Assembly: GCA_963814975.1 (NCBI GenBank)
Contig: CAWFFB010000007.1
Coordinates: 124,001 to 188,000 of the forward strand
Direction: 5' to 3'
DNA length: 64,000 bases
Origin: CAVUXJ01 sp963814975
GTDB taxonomy: Bacteria; Acidobacteriota; Vicinamibacteria; Vicinamibacterales; CAVVIG01
Positions 16,000-24,983 of the stretch are shown in pieces. The notes under the pieces were generated by a model. That model worked only from the letters and a program-made list of their open reading frames with translations. It did no database searches and was not told where the DNA came from. Numbering within the stretch: the first letter of the stretch is position 1; each line of letters opens with the position of its first letter. A program made the position numbers and the translations under genes.

Positions 16000-18240
16000 A
16001 TGACCCAAGTGGCCTTCCTGTGGCACATGCACCAGCCGTACTACGAGGACCTCGTCACCGGGGAGCACATTCTCCCCTGGGTGCGGCTGCATGCTCTGAA
16101 GGACTACTACGGGATGGTTGCGCTGCTTCGCGAATTCCCGGGTGTCCGCGTCACGTTCAACCTTGTTCCCTCGCTGCTCGTGCAGCTCGAGGCCTTCGCG
16201 GCGAACCGTGCCCGCGATCGGTATCTCGACCTCGGCCTCAAGCCGGCCGGCCACCTCACGGCGCAGGACATCACCTTTATTCTGCAGAACTTCTTTCACG
16301 CGCAGCGAACGCGGATGATCGAGATCTACCCGAGGTACGCGGAGCTGCTGGCGCGGCGGGGCCCCATGGCCACGCCGGCCGAGGCTCACGAGGCTGCGCG
16401 GCGGTTCAGCACCGACGACCTGCGCGATCTGCAGATCTGGCAGAAGCTGGCGTGGCTCGATCCGTTCTATCTGGATGGCGATGCCCGGGTCCGGGCGCTG
16501 ATTGCCAAAGGACGGCTGTTCAGCGAAGAGGACAAGGTGCTGCTGCGGGACATCGAGCTCGAACTCCTGAACGCCGTGATTCCCGAATACCGCGAGGCGG
16601 CAGCGCGGGGGCAGGTCGAGCTGTCCACGTCGCCGTTCTATCATCCGATTCTCCCCCTGCTGTGCGACACCGACATCTACAAGCGGACCCACCCGGAGTC
16701 GGCGATGCCCCGGCAGCCGTTCCGTCATCCGGAGGACGCGTTCGAGCAGTTGACCCGCGCCGTCGCGTGCCACGAGCGGCTATTCGGGCGTCCGCCGGCC
16801 GGGCTGTGGCCGTCCGAAGGATCGGTGTCCGAGGCGATGGTGCCGCTCGCCGCGAAGGCCGGCTTTACCTGGATGGCGACCGACGAACAGATTCTCGGGC
16901 GGACGCTGGGGTTGACGTTCTCGAGAGATGCGGCGGGCCAGGTGGACCAGCCCAATCGGCTCTACATTCCATATCGGATCAAGGCTGGAGCCGCATGGAT
17001 GGAGTGTGCGTTCCGCGACCATGCGCTGTCGGACCTGATCGGCTTCAACTATGCCGGCTGGGCGGCGGACGCGGCGGCCGGCGATTTCGTTACCCGCCTG
17101 GCTGATGCGGGGCGTCGGTTCGCGGCCGCGGGCGGAAGGGGAGAGCCGGTCGTCTTCGTCATCCTCGACGGCGAAAATGCCTGGGAGCATTTCGAAGGAG
17201 GCGGCCGACCCTTTCTTCGGGCCCTGTACGGGCGGCTCGCCGCCCATCCGGAGCTCCGGACCGTCACGATGAGCGAGGCGTGCCGGGGCGCGAAAGCCGA
17301 GCTGCCCGGCATCTTCCCGGGCTCGTGGATCGACGCGAACTTCTACATCTGGATCGGCCATCGCGACGACCAGCGCGCCTGGAGCCAGCTGTCCGATGCG
17401 CGGCAGGCGCTCGCGGTGCCGGGGCCGGCCGATGCCAGCGCCCTTGCGCGCGCCCGCGAGGAAGTGCTCATCGCGGAGGGGAGCGACTGGTTCTGGTGGT
17501 ACGGGGACGATCATTCCTCCGAGCACGATCTCGAGTTCGACGACCTGTTCCGGCGCCACCTGCGGAATGTCTACGGCCTGTTGCTCAAGCCGGTACCCGA
17601 CGAGCTCTTCGTCAGCAACATCTCGAGGGGCGCCACGCCGCCGACCGAGTATGGACCGACCGGGCTGCTGACCCCGACGCTGGACGGCGAGGATACGAGC
17701 TACTTCGAGTGGCTGGGCGCCGGCACTCTGGAGGTCCGGGAGACGGCGGGCGCCATGCACCAGACCGAGCGCCGGCCGCCCGTGATCACGCAGGTGCGTT
17801 TCGGCTTCGACCACGAGCGTCTGTACGTGTCCCTCGCGGGAACCGAGCAGGTCCTCGATCTGCTCGCGCAAGGCCACGAGCTCTCGCTGAAGTTCCTGAA
17901 ACCGGACGGCGTGCGCTTCTCCGTTCGCGAGACACACGGCCGGCTTCGCGGGACGTTCTGGGATCGCCGGCCGGTAGAGCCCTATTGGACCGAGCGCGGC
18001 CCGGGAGGGGCAGCCGTCGCCGCAGGCCGGCTGCTCGAGGTCGCCCTCCCGCTCGCGGACCTGGGAGGACGCCCGCTCGACGCCGGGACGGTACCGGGCG
18101 AGCAACCTGCCTCCCGCGTCGCCTTTTTCGTGGCGGTCTACGATGCTGCGGGCACGGAGCTCGAACGGCACCCTGCGTACCATCCGATCGAAACCGAGGT
18201 TCCCGGCCGCGAGTTCGAGGCGAGGAACTGGACCGTCTGA
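16000..18240 (+). CDS. Glycoside hydrolase family 57 protein (alpha-amylase/glucanotransferase type)
   Basis: A 746-residue protein with the GH57 catalytic (beta/alpha)7 barrel: HMHQPYY at residues 9-15 (conserved region 1), FNLVPSLLVQLE, then GLWPSEGSVSE near 267-277 with the probable Glu nucleophile, and VVFVILDGENAWEHF near 384-398 with the acid/base Asp region. The C-terminal half carries an alpha-helical segment with SDWFWWYGDDHSSEHD near 500-515 and an all-beta end (RFGFDHERLYVSLAG). GH57 enzymes act on alpha-1,4 or alpha-1,6 glucans such as glycogen or pullulan. No signal peptide is present, so a cytoplasmic role in glycogen turnover is likely. The exact specificity cannot be told. The gene stands alone, divergent from lptFG. 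Confidence 0.88.
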   Translation: MTQVAFLWHMHQPYYEDLVTGEHILPWVRLHALKDYYGMVALLREFPGVRVTFNLVPSLLVQLEAFAANRARDRYLDLGLKPAGHLTAQDITFILQNFFHAQRTRMIEIYPRYAELLARRGPMATPAEAHEAARRFSTDDLRDLQIWQKLAWLDPFYLDGDARVRALIAKGRLFSEEDKVLLRDIELELLNAVIPEYREAAARGQVELSTSPFYHPILPLLCDTDIYKRTHPESAMPRQPFRHPEDAFEQLTRAVACHERLFGRPPAGLWPSEGSVSEAMVPLAAKAGFTWMATDEQILGRTLGLTFSRDAAGQVDQPNRLYIPYRIKAGAAWMECAFRDHALSDLIGFNYAGWAADAAAGDFVTRLADAGRRFAAAGGRGEPVVFVILDGENAWEHFEGGGRPFLRALYGRLAAHPELRTVTMSEACRGAKAELPGIFPGSWIDANFYIWIGHRDDQRAWSQLSDARQALAVPGPADASALARAREEVLIAEGSDWFWWYGDDHSSEHDLEFDDLFRRHLRNVYGLLLKPVPDELFVSNISRGATPPTEYGPTGLLTPTLDGEDTSYFEWLGAGTLEVRETAGAMHQTERRPPVITQVRFGFDHERLYVSLAGTEQVLDLLAQGHELSLKFLKPDGVRFSVRETHGRLRGTFWDRRPVEPYWTERGPGGAAVAAGRLLEVALPLADLGGRPLDAGTVPGEQPASRVAFFVAVYDAAGTELERHPAYHPIETEVPGREFEARNWTV

Positions 18241-18472
18241 GCGGGACATCCCAAGTATCAAGCCTCAGGTTCTCGACAGGCCATCTGGGGAGTCTCGCGT
18301 CCAGGTTCGCTCCTGGGTGGACCGAACTCGTTTGCGAGCGACTTGGGAAGATGTCTTCTTCAGACGGCCCGGCATCTCGAAGCGTCTGATGGCAGCCCGC
18401 CTCCAGTCCGTGCACAGTTCATCCACAGCGCGCTTGCCTTGTTCAAGCAGAGGAACTGGACCGTCTGAGCGG
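18222..18472. repeat. 23-bp direct repeat spanning the GH57 stop codon
   Basis: The last codons and stop of the GH57 gene, AGGAACTGGACCGTCTGAGC with flanking bases (18222-18244), recur exactly at 18450-18472. The 20-30 bases after each copy are also similar (AAGTATCAAGCCTCAGG versus AAGTCTTAACTCTCAGG), so this looks like a diverged tandem duplication of about 228 bp. Confidence 0.8.
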
Positions 18473-19421
18473 TGCAAGTCTTAACTCTCAGGTCTCAGAT
18501 TCAACAGGCTGGCAAGCCTGACGTCTCGATTTTCAACAGGCCGGGTGGGTATCCCAAACTCGCTGGAGCGATCCGAGCGCGCTCCTTAGTCTCAGCTGTA
18601 GCCGTACGCTGTGGAGACCGGTTCCGCCCAAGGCTCCGGCGGGCATCGTCCGCCCACAATCATCGTTAGCCACTTTCCAGGCTCCTTGGGTCCGATAATG
18701 TATGTTATGTTAACCTACAACACTCGCCCAGCCCCATTCCGCCCCGCGCACCGCTTCCCGCTCCCTTCAGTCGTGTAACCAGCCCCCAAGCTTCTCCCAG
18801 GAACCCGGCCACGCGCGGCCTGCTCACATGGCCAGCTGACGCCCGAGGCATGTGAAGCAGCTGCCGGCTCACTTCAGCTTTGTCGATGTGAGATTGACAT
18901 TTCAGACCAAGCTAGCATAGCAATTCTGACGTGCCCATCAGCTCGAGTCGTGAGTCTGGACTCTCGGCATTGCGGTCGGCTCGCCCTCGCAGGATCTGGA
19001 GTTCGATCCGGTCCCGGGCGTCGACAGGCGCACCGGTCCAGCCCTTTCCGTCGTGGAGGCTTGTTGTCAGGAGCAAGCTCACGCCGTGACTTCCGCCATA
19101 CCTCAGCGAGTTGGGTCGAACGACGCTCCGCGCTCGCGATCGCCAGTCGCAGCCGCAGTCGCCAGTCCGCCTTGCCGTGGACATGGAGCCTCGCGCGACT
19201 TCCGATGCCTAGCGCGTTGTCACGACGCTCCGGAGGACTTGAGCTTAGACGCGCGAGGTCCCGTTCCGAGCGTTACGAGTCCTCACGCCGCGACTTTCGG
19301 AGATGTCTCAGCGGTGTCGAACGACGCCCGCGACGCGAACGCACTGTCAGGCCCTAGCGGCCTGGCGCTGATCGCGGACTCCAGCCTCGCGCGCTGAGCC
19401 TGGAGACGCCGGGCGCCGCGC
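18241..19421. other. 1.2-kb non-coding region with direct repeats and an AT-rich island
   Basis: This convergent gap (GH57 and parB) has no credible gene; open frames here are short and lack family features. Contents: a 23-bp direct repeat of the GH57 gene end (18222-18244 and 18450-18472); an AT-rich patch at 18696-18722 (GATAATGTATGTTATGTTAA) unlike the rest of the window; and three degenerate copies, about 100 bp apart, of a 45-60-bp motif (near 19084-19130, 19194-19233 and 19288-19330; shared words GACTTCCG and ACGACGCTCCG). I see no parS-like palindrome. It could be the remains of a lost gene or of mobile DNA. Confidence 0.6.
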
Positions 19422-20245
19422 TCACTTCGCCCTCCGCAACTCGCGCAGGATCCCCTCGAGGGCCTCGATCACTTCCTCGCGGTTCACGCGGCTCTTGGCG
19501 AAGCTGAGCTTCAGGTTGAAGGCTTTGGTCGACGGCCGGAACGCGAAGACGAAGTGCTTCGGCCGGCCCGGCCTTCGGGCTGGCGGTGGCCGCGCGCACC
19601 TGCTCCCGGGTCGCGCCGCCCTGGCTGGCGATCTTCTCGATCAGCGCGGTCATTTTCTCATGGGTCTCCTGCCTAACTACCTGCAGCAGCAACGACTTAG
19701 AGGAAATGTCGGCCAGCCGACACAGGGTGCGGACCTCCTCCGGCATCGCGGCGAGCGCCAGCGACTCGGTAATCGACGGTCCGCGACTTGCCCAGCCGCC
19801 GCGCCAGGTCCTCATGCGTGTAGCCGCAGCGCTCGGCGAGCCCGTGCAGCGCCTCCGCCTCCTCGAACGGCGTCAGGTCCTTGCGCTGCAGGTTCTCGAT
19901 CAGCGCCAGCTCGATGACCTCGGTGTCGTCCACTTCGCGGATGACGACCGGCAGCTCCTGCAGGCCCGCCTGCACCGACGCCTGGTAGCGCCGCTCGCCG
20001 GCGATGATCTGGAACCGGTCGCCGCGCTGGCGGACGATCAGCGGCTCGATGACCCCCTTCTCGCCGATCGAGGCGATGAGCTCCGACAGGTCGCCCATGA
20101 CCTGCCGCGGCTGGTTGGGATTGGGATCGATCTGGTCGATCGGCACCATCCGCCCGACCGGCGTCCCCGCCGACGCGGCCAGCGCTTCGACGTAGTGCTC
20201 GTCATGCCGCATCGCAATCGTGTCCGGCAGTCCCCGTCTAGGCAC
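19422..20245 (-). CDS. parB: ParB chromosome-partition protein (two apparent frameshifts)
   Basis: ParB binds parS sites near the origin and works with ParA in chromosome segregation. The start MPRRGLPDTIAMRHDEHYVEAL is followed by IDQIDPNPNQPRQVMGDLSEL and the CTPase/ParB box IIAGERRYQASVQAGL (about residues 80-95), then ALIENLQRKDLTPFEEAEAL and a helix-turn-helix LARRLGKSRT. The frame breaks after SRT (about 19775-19790), resumes as ITESLALAAMPEEVRTL, breaks again near 19565 and resumes as HFVFAFRPSTKAFNLKLSFAK and VNREEVIEALEGILRELRRAK up to the TGA at 19422. Reconstructed length about 275 residues. The start codon is GTG, overlapping the last codons of parA by 8 bases, so the two are co-translated. 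No parS site was found near. Confidence 0.85.
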
Positions 20246-20993
20246 GGTCGATGACCTCCTCGCACAGCCGGTAGTATTCGGTCGCGCCGCTCGAATCGGG
20301 CGCGAAGGTGAAGATCGATTCCTTGTAGGCCGGGCTCTCCTCGAGGCGGACGCTCTTGGTGATGACGGTCTTGAACACCTTCCCGCCGAACACCTTCCGG
20401 ATCTGCGTCCGGATGTCCCGCGCCAGCGCCGTCCGCTTGTCGTGCATCGTGATGACGACGCCCAGGATCCGGAGCTCCGGGTTGGGCCGCGCCCGGACCT
20501 TCTCGATCGTCTCGAGCAGGTCGTCGGTGCCCTCGAGCGCGAAGTAGGACGACTGAATCGGGATGAGCAGGTGCGTCGCCGCGACCAGCGCGTTCACGGT
20601 CAGGAGGCCGAGCGTCGGCGGGCAGTCGATGACGATGTGCGGAAACGTCTTCCGGATCGGCTCGAGCTTGTCCTTGAGCCGGAAGTGGGCGTCCATCTCC
20701 CCCACCAGCTTGGCCTCGAGCTTGGCCAGCGCGATCCGCGACGGCGCGATCGACAGGTTCTCGAGCGGCGTCGGCACGATGACGTCGGCCAGCGCCACCG
20801 CCGGATCCGCCATCGCGTCGTAGACGCTCCGCGCCACCTGCGGGATGTCGAGAAACGACATCGTGCTGTTGGCCTGGGGATCGAGGTCGATCAGCAGCGT
20901 CCGCTTGCCCCGCAGGGCGAGCGCCGCCGCCAGGTTGATGGCGGTCGTGGTCTTGCCCACGCCGCCCTTCTGGTTGGCAATGGCGACAATCAT
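20238..20993 (-). CDS. parA: ParA-family chromosome-partition ATPase
   Basis: A 251-residue Soj/ParA ATPase that drives segregation together with ParB. It starts MIVAIANQKGGVGKTTTAIN with the deviant Walker A motif KGGVGKT at residues 10-16. Walker A' (LIDLDPQANST) and Walker B (HIVIDCPPTLGLLTVNAL) follow, and the C-terminus carries VRLEESPAYKESIFTFAPDS, characteristic of chromosomal Soj proteins. There is no N-terminal HTH, so this is the small chromosomal type, not a plasmid type. The start is ATG 20993; an upstream extension is possible but not family-like. A TG-T-TAGAAT extended -10 ends 10 bases before it. Order on the minus strand is miaB, DUF151, parA, parB. Confidence 0.93.
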   Translation of the reverse strand: MIVAIANQKGGVGKTTTAINLAAALALRGKRTLLIDLDPQANSTMSFLDIPQVARSVYDAMADPAVALADVIVPTPLENLSIAPSRIALAKLEAKLVGEMDAHFRLKDKLEPIRKTFPHIVIDCPPTLGLLTVNALVAATHLLIPIQSSYFALEGTDDLLETIEKVRARPNPELRILGVVITMHDKRTALARDIRTQIRKVFGGKVFKTVITKSVRLEESPAYKESIFTFAPDSSGATEYYRLCEEVIDRA

Positions 20994-21003
20994 CGGTTGG
21001 GGA

Positions 21004-21012
21004 ATTCTAACA
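21004..21012 (-). promoter_or_regulatory. Extended -10 (TGTTAGAAT) for leaderless parA
   Basis: On the minus strand TG-T-TAGAAT matches the extended -10 consensus (hexamer five of six). It ends 10 bases before the parA ATG and no Shine-Dalgarno sequence follows, so a leaderless or near-leaderless parAB transcript is likely. Confidence 0.5.
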
Positions 21013-21130
21013 GGAGTTGGAGACGACGAAGGGATGAATCGCTGGCACGCCGGCGCGTTCAGGGGTGATGAAGCGGCGAATCTGGTTGAATCACGCAAGT
21101 CGCCGGGTCGCCCGCGCGCCATCGCCTCAT

Positions 21131-21615
21131 CTACATCTTGTACTTGCCGAGGTCGTCCGGATCAGGCTCTCGAGCCACTTCTGCAGGCGGTCGGCGTCGA
21201 TCTTGTCCTGCAGTGAAATCGACCGTCTTGGCGTGGTCGATGACCGCGTCCTCGACGAAGATCGGCGCCCGCGTCCGGAGCGCCAGCGCAATGGCGTCGC
21301 TCGGCCGCGCGTCGATGGCCACCGTGTCGCCGTTGAGCGCAGGTAGATGAGCGCGTAGAACGTGTTCTCCTGCAGATCGCAGACGACGACTTTCTGCACC
21401 GACGCCTTGAGGTCCTGGATGACGTTCCGCAGCAGATCGTGCGTCATCGGCCGCGGCGTCGCGATGTTCTCGATCTGCAGCGCGATCGCGTTGGCCTCGA
21501 AGATCCCCACCCAGATCGGCAGGACCTTCTGACCGTCCTTGTCGCGCAGGATGATGATCGGCATGTTGGTGATGGGATCGACCATCAGTCCCTTGATGGA
21601 CATCTCGATCTGCAT
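21131..21615 (-). CDS. Bifunctional nuclease family protein, DUF151 (three apparent frameshifts)
   Basis: The protein begins MQIEMSIKGLMVDPITNMPI and continues IILRDKDGQKVLPIWVGIFEA, then NAIALQIENIATPRPMTHDLL, the hallmark of the DUF151 family, a small fold with reported DNase/RNase activity in plant and bacterial members. The frame breaks near 21340; the next frame gives VAIDARPSDAIALALRTRAP and FVEDAVIDHAKTVDF, the second hallmark. Two further shifts (near 21210 and 21165) restore DKIDADRLQKWLESL and finally DDLGKYKM before the stop. Reconstructed length is about 161 residues, as usual. ATG 21615 comes two bases after the miaB stop, so the genes are coupled. The function in vivo is not established. 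Confidence 0.8.
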
Positions 21616-21617
21616 GG

Positions 21618-22994
21618 CTACAACCTAGCCCCCTCGCGGGGCGAAGTCAACTCATCCGTCCGGCGTCCCCACACACTGTAAGGGCCCGCCCGCTCGACGC
21701 GGACGCCCACGTACCCGGCCAATCCACTCGGCCGGACCCGGGAGGTTCACGACCACGTTCTGGCTCGTGCGACCCGAGAGCTCCGTCTCCCGGCGGCGGC
21801 TGCGCGCCGTCGACGAGCACCTCGACCTCCCTGCCGACGAGCGCCTCGTTCAGCTCGAGCTGAATCGAGCGCTGCAGCGCCTGCAGCGCCACGATCCGCC
21901 TCGTCTTCTCCCCCTCGTGCACATCGTCGGCCAACCGCCGATCGGCCAGCGTGTTCGGCCGCGGCGAGTACTTGAACGAGAACATGCTGTGAAACCGTAC
22001 GGCCGCTGTCAACGACAGCGTCTCCTCGAAGTCGGCGTCGGTCTCGCCGGGAAACCCGACGATCATATCGGTCGAGAGCGCGACCTCCGGCACGATCGCG
22101 CGAATCCGGCCGACCAAATCGAGGTAGCTCTCCCGCGTGTAGCGCCGGCGCATCGCCGTCCAGCACGCGGGTCGATCCGGACTGCACGGGCAGGTGCAGG
22201 TGCCGGCAAATCTTCGGGAGCCGGGCCATCGCGTCCAGGAACCGTTCCGAGACATGGCGCGGATGCGGGCTCGCGAAGCGGATGCGCTCGAGCCCGGGCA
22301 CCTCGTGCACGGCCTCGAGAAGACCCGTGAAGTCGCAGCCCGGATCGTCCGGCGCCTGGTAGTGATTGACGATCTGTCCCAGGAGCTGTACTTCGCGGCG
22401 CCCGCTCGCCGACGGCCTCGCGGACCTCCGCCAGAATGTCGGCTTTCGGGCGCATGCGCTCGTGTCCGCGCGTGTACGGCACGACGCAGAAGCTGCAGAA
22501 CTCGTTGCAGCCCTCGATGATCGTCACGTAGGCCTTGACGGGGTCGCTGCGGCGCGTGACGCCCAGCGGAAACGTCACGTCCTCGTAGGGATCGAGGTCG
22601 ATCAGGGGCCGGGAAAGCATCCGCCGTCGCTCTCCGCGGCCTGCTCGACGAGCATCGGAAGCCGCCGGATCGCCTGCGTGCCGACGATCACGTCCGCGAC
22701 GCCGCGCGATCGCCTGAGAATGGCCGCGCCTTCCTGCTGCGCCACACACCCGGCCACCGCCACGATCGGGCCATGACCGTCCGCGCCCTTGATCTGCGCC
22801 AGCTCCCCGAGGCGCGTGTACAGCTTCTCCTCGGCGCGCTCGCGCACGCTGCAGGTGTTGATGACCACCACGTCGGCGTCCACGGCATCGTCGGTCCGCT
22901 CGAAGCCGGCCTGCTCGAGGAGGCCGGCCATGCGCTCGGAGTCGTGCACGTTCATCTGGCAGCCGAACGTTTCGATCAGGTATTTGCGAGCCAT
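21618..22994 (-). CDS. miaB: tRNA-2-methylthio-N6-dimethylallyladenosine synthase (several apparent frameshifts)
   Basis: A radical-SAM methylthiotransferase that modifies A37 of tRNAs. The N-terminal UPF0004 domain starts MARKYLIETFGCQMNVHDSE and holds INTCSVRERAEEKLY and AVAGCVAQQEG, with the three Cys that bind the auxiliary cluster. The radical-SAM motif is GCNEFCSFCVVPYTRGHERM (CxxxCxxC). Later pieces in other frames are IRFASPHPRHVSERFLDAM, ICRHLHLPVQSGSTRVL, RESYLDLVGRIRAIVPEVAL and STDMIVGFPGETDADFEETL, then a TRAM-type end with VRVERAGPYSVWG. Frame breaks lie near 22610, 22400, 22160, 21785 and 21705. With all pieces joined it has normal length (about 458 residues). MiaB is favoured over MtaB by the N-terminal sequence. 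The stop is TAG at 21618. Confidence 0.85.
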
Positions 22995-23059
22995 ATGTTG
23001 GTACACGACTGGTGGCGTCCTTCGCTGGCTGAGGGCCGAAGCCTGGCGCCGCAGCTTGA

Positions 23060-23132
23060 AGCCTACTGCCGTTTCGCTTTCGCCCTTTCGCTTTCGCCGT
23101 TTCGCTTTCGCCTTTCGCCTTTCGCTTTCGAT
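23060..23132. repeat. Tandem TTTCGCC/TTTCGCT array between miaB and recN
   Basis: From about 23070 to 23131 the sequence is almost only TTTCGCT, TTCGCCC, TTTCGCT, TTCGCCG and similar 6-7-base steps. Both flanking genes are on the minus strand, so it lies downstream of recN and upstream of miaB. No complementary arm is present. Confidence 0.75.
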
Positions 23133-24836
23133 TCACCTGCCGCTGGCAGGCCGGGCCAGGGCCCGCCTGCCCGCGAGCAACTCGCGGGCCGACGCCCGAA
23201 TGCCGTCGCTCACCGCGGACCCTCCTAGCATACGGGCGATCTCCTCGATCCGCGCCTCTTCGTCAAGCCGCGCCACGGTCGTTCGCGTGCGGCCGGCGTC
23301 GACGCGCTTTTCAATCTGGAAGTGCGTGTCCGCGGCGGCGGCAATCTGCGGCAGATGCGTGATGCACAATACCTGAAAGGCCGAGCCGAGCGCTCGCAGT
23401 TTGGCGCCGACGACATCCGCCACGCGGCCGCCGATGCCGGCGTCGACCTCGTCGAAGATCAGTCCTGGAGCGTCGGCGCCCGCGGGGCGGTCGGCGGCCT
23501 CGGTGAAACCGTGCCGCGAGGTGGCCGTCAGCGTCTTGATGGCGAGCATGATCCGGGAGAGCTCGCCGCCCGACACGATCTTCGCGCAGCGGCCGCAGAT
23601 CCTCGCCAGGGTTCGGGGACACGAAGAATTCGACGCGATCGATCCCCTCGGCGGTCCACTGCTCCGCCGCCAGCGGTTCGGTGGCGAAGCGGACCTCGAA
23701 GCGCGTGCGTTCCATCGCCAGCTCGGCCAGCAGGGCTTCGAGCTGCCGGGCGAAGTCAACCGCGACCTGACGGCGCGCCCGGCCGAGCGCCTCTGCCGCG
23801 GCGAGATAATGGTCGCGCGCGCGTGCCTGTTCCCGCTCGAGCTCGACGAGGCGTTCGTCGTCGTGATCGAGCTCGGTCAGCTCCTGGCGCAGAGCGTCGC
23901 GCCTTGAAATGACATCCTTGAGTGTCGGGCCGTATTTCCGCTTGAACCGCTCGAGCAGCGCCAGCCTGTCTTCGACCTGCTGGAGACTCGCCGGCGCGGC
24001 TTCGATGCCGTCAGCGTACCGCCGCAGAAAGAGCGCGAGATCCTCTAGCTGCGACTTTGATGCCGTCGCGCGCCTCGAGAAACGTCTCGAACGTCGGATC
24101 CAGCGTGGCGAGCTCCGCCACCCGTCGCCAGACGCCCCCGAGGTCGGCCAGCGCGGCGCCGTCGCCCTCATACAGCAGCGCGTAGCTTTCCGCGCAAAGC
24201 CGTCTCGACGCGCTCGGCGCTGGCGAGCACCTGCCTCGTCCCCGCCAGCTCCACGTCTTCTCCCGGCTCCCCTGGTTTGAGGGCCGCCCGTTCGAGCTCG
24301 CCGAGCTGAAAGACCGCGAGCTCATGCCGCGAGGCACGATCCGCCGCCGTGCGCCGGAGGTGCCCGAGCGCTTCGGCCGCCGATCGAAGTGAGGCGAACG
24401 CCTCGCGCAGCGGGTCGATCAGCGGGCCAAGCCCGCCGAACGCGTCGAGAACCGTCAAATGCGTGGAAGGATCGAGAAGGATCTGGTGCTCGTGCTGTCC
24501 ATGCAGCTCGATCAGCCGTCCAGACAGATCTTTGAGGGCGCCGGCCGTGGCGAGCGCGCCGTTGACGAAGGCGCGGCTGCGTCCCTGGGCGGTGATTTCG
24601 CGGCGAATCAGCAGCTCTTCCCCGCCGCTGTCGAAAATCGCTTCGACCGACGCTGCGTCCTCCCCCGTTCTCACGAGGTCGCCCGAGGCTCTTCCGCCGA
24701 GCAGCAGGCCGATGGCTTCGACGAGGATCGACTTGCCGGCGCCGGTCTCACCCGTCAGGACGTTCAGCCCGGCATCGAAGTCAACCTCCACCGCGTCGAT
24801 GACGGCCAGATGCCTGATGCGAAGGAACCGAAGCAT
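23133..24836 (-). CDS. recN: DNA repair protein RecN (three apparent frameshifts)
   Basis: An SMC-like ATPase for double-strand-break repair. It starts MLRFLRIRHLAVIDAVEVDF with Walker A GETGAGKSILVEAIGLLLGG at residues 29-48 and continues LIELHGQHEHQILLDPSTHL. The coiled-coil middle is split by breaks near 24180 and 24055 (pieces ESYALLYEGDGAALADLGG and KSQLEDLALFLRRYADGIEA). The C-terminal ATPase half includes VEFFVSPNPGEDLRPL, then after a break near 23590 GGELSRIMLAIKTL (ABC signature) and PGLIFDEVDAGIGGRVADVV (Walker B) and VLCITHLPQIAAAADTHFQI. The ending is ASARELLAGRRALARPASGR. Reconstructed length is about 567 residues, typical of the family. Divergent from tolQ, with overlapping promoter region. 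Confidence 0.88.
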
Positions 24837-24888
24837 TATGGCCTAGCGCCTGCGTTGGACAGCGCCGAGCGAAAAGGGAAGAACTCCA

Positions 24889-24897
24889 ATCGTAGCA
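24889..24897 (-). promoter_or_regulatory. Extended -10 for recN
   Basis: The minus strand reads TG-C-TACGAT about 52 bases before the recN ATG. The hexamer matches four of six. A TTGCGA lies further up with a 20-base spacer, too long for an ideal -35. Confidence 0.35.
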
Positions 24898-24902
24898 TAG
24901 GT

Positions 24903-24931
24903 TTGACAGCACTTTCGCAACATGATACAGT
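24903..24931 (+). promoter_or_regulatory. Sigma-70 promoter of the tol-pal operon
   Basis: TTGACA (24903-24908) is a perfect -35. After 17 bases comes TACAGT (24926-24931, four of six), preceded by TG at 24923-24924 (extended -10). Transcription would start near 24938, giving a leader of about 46 bases to the TTG start of tolQ, with GGAGGG at 24974-24979. Confidence 0.6.
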
Positions 24932-24983
24932 TCCGCGCATCGCGCTGTCCCAGCGGCGCCGAACTGATGTCTCGGAGGGTCGT

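Noticed and set aside
18241..19421. Integron cassette array (attC-like GTTGGGT near 19111)
   Set aside because: There is no integrase and no paired RYYYAAC/GTTRRRY boxes around cassette ORFs; the similarity is limited to one short core.
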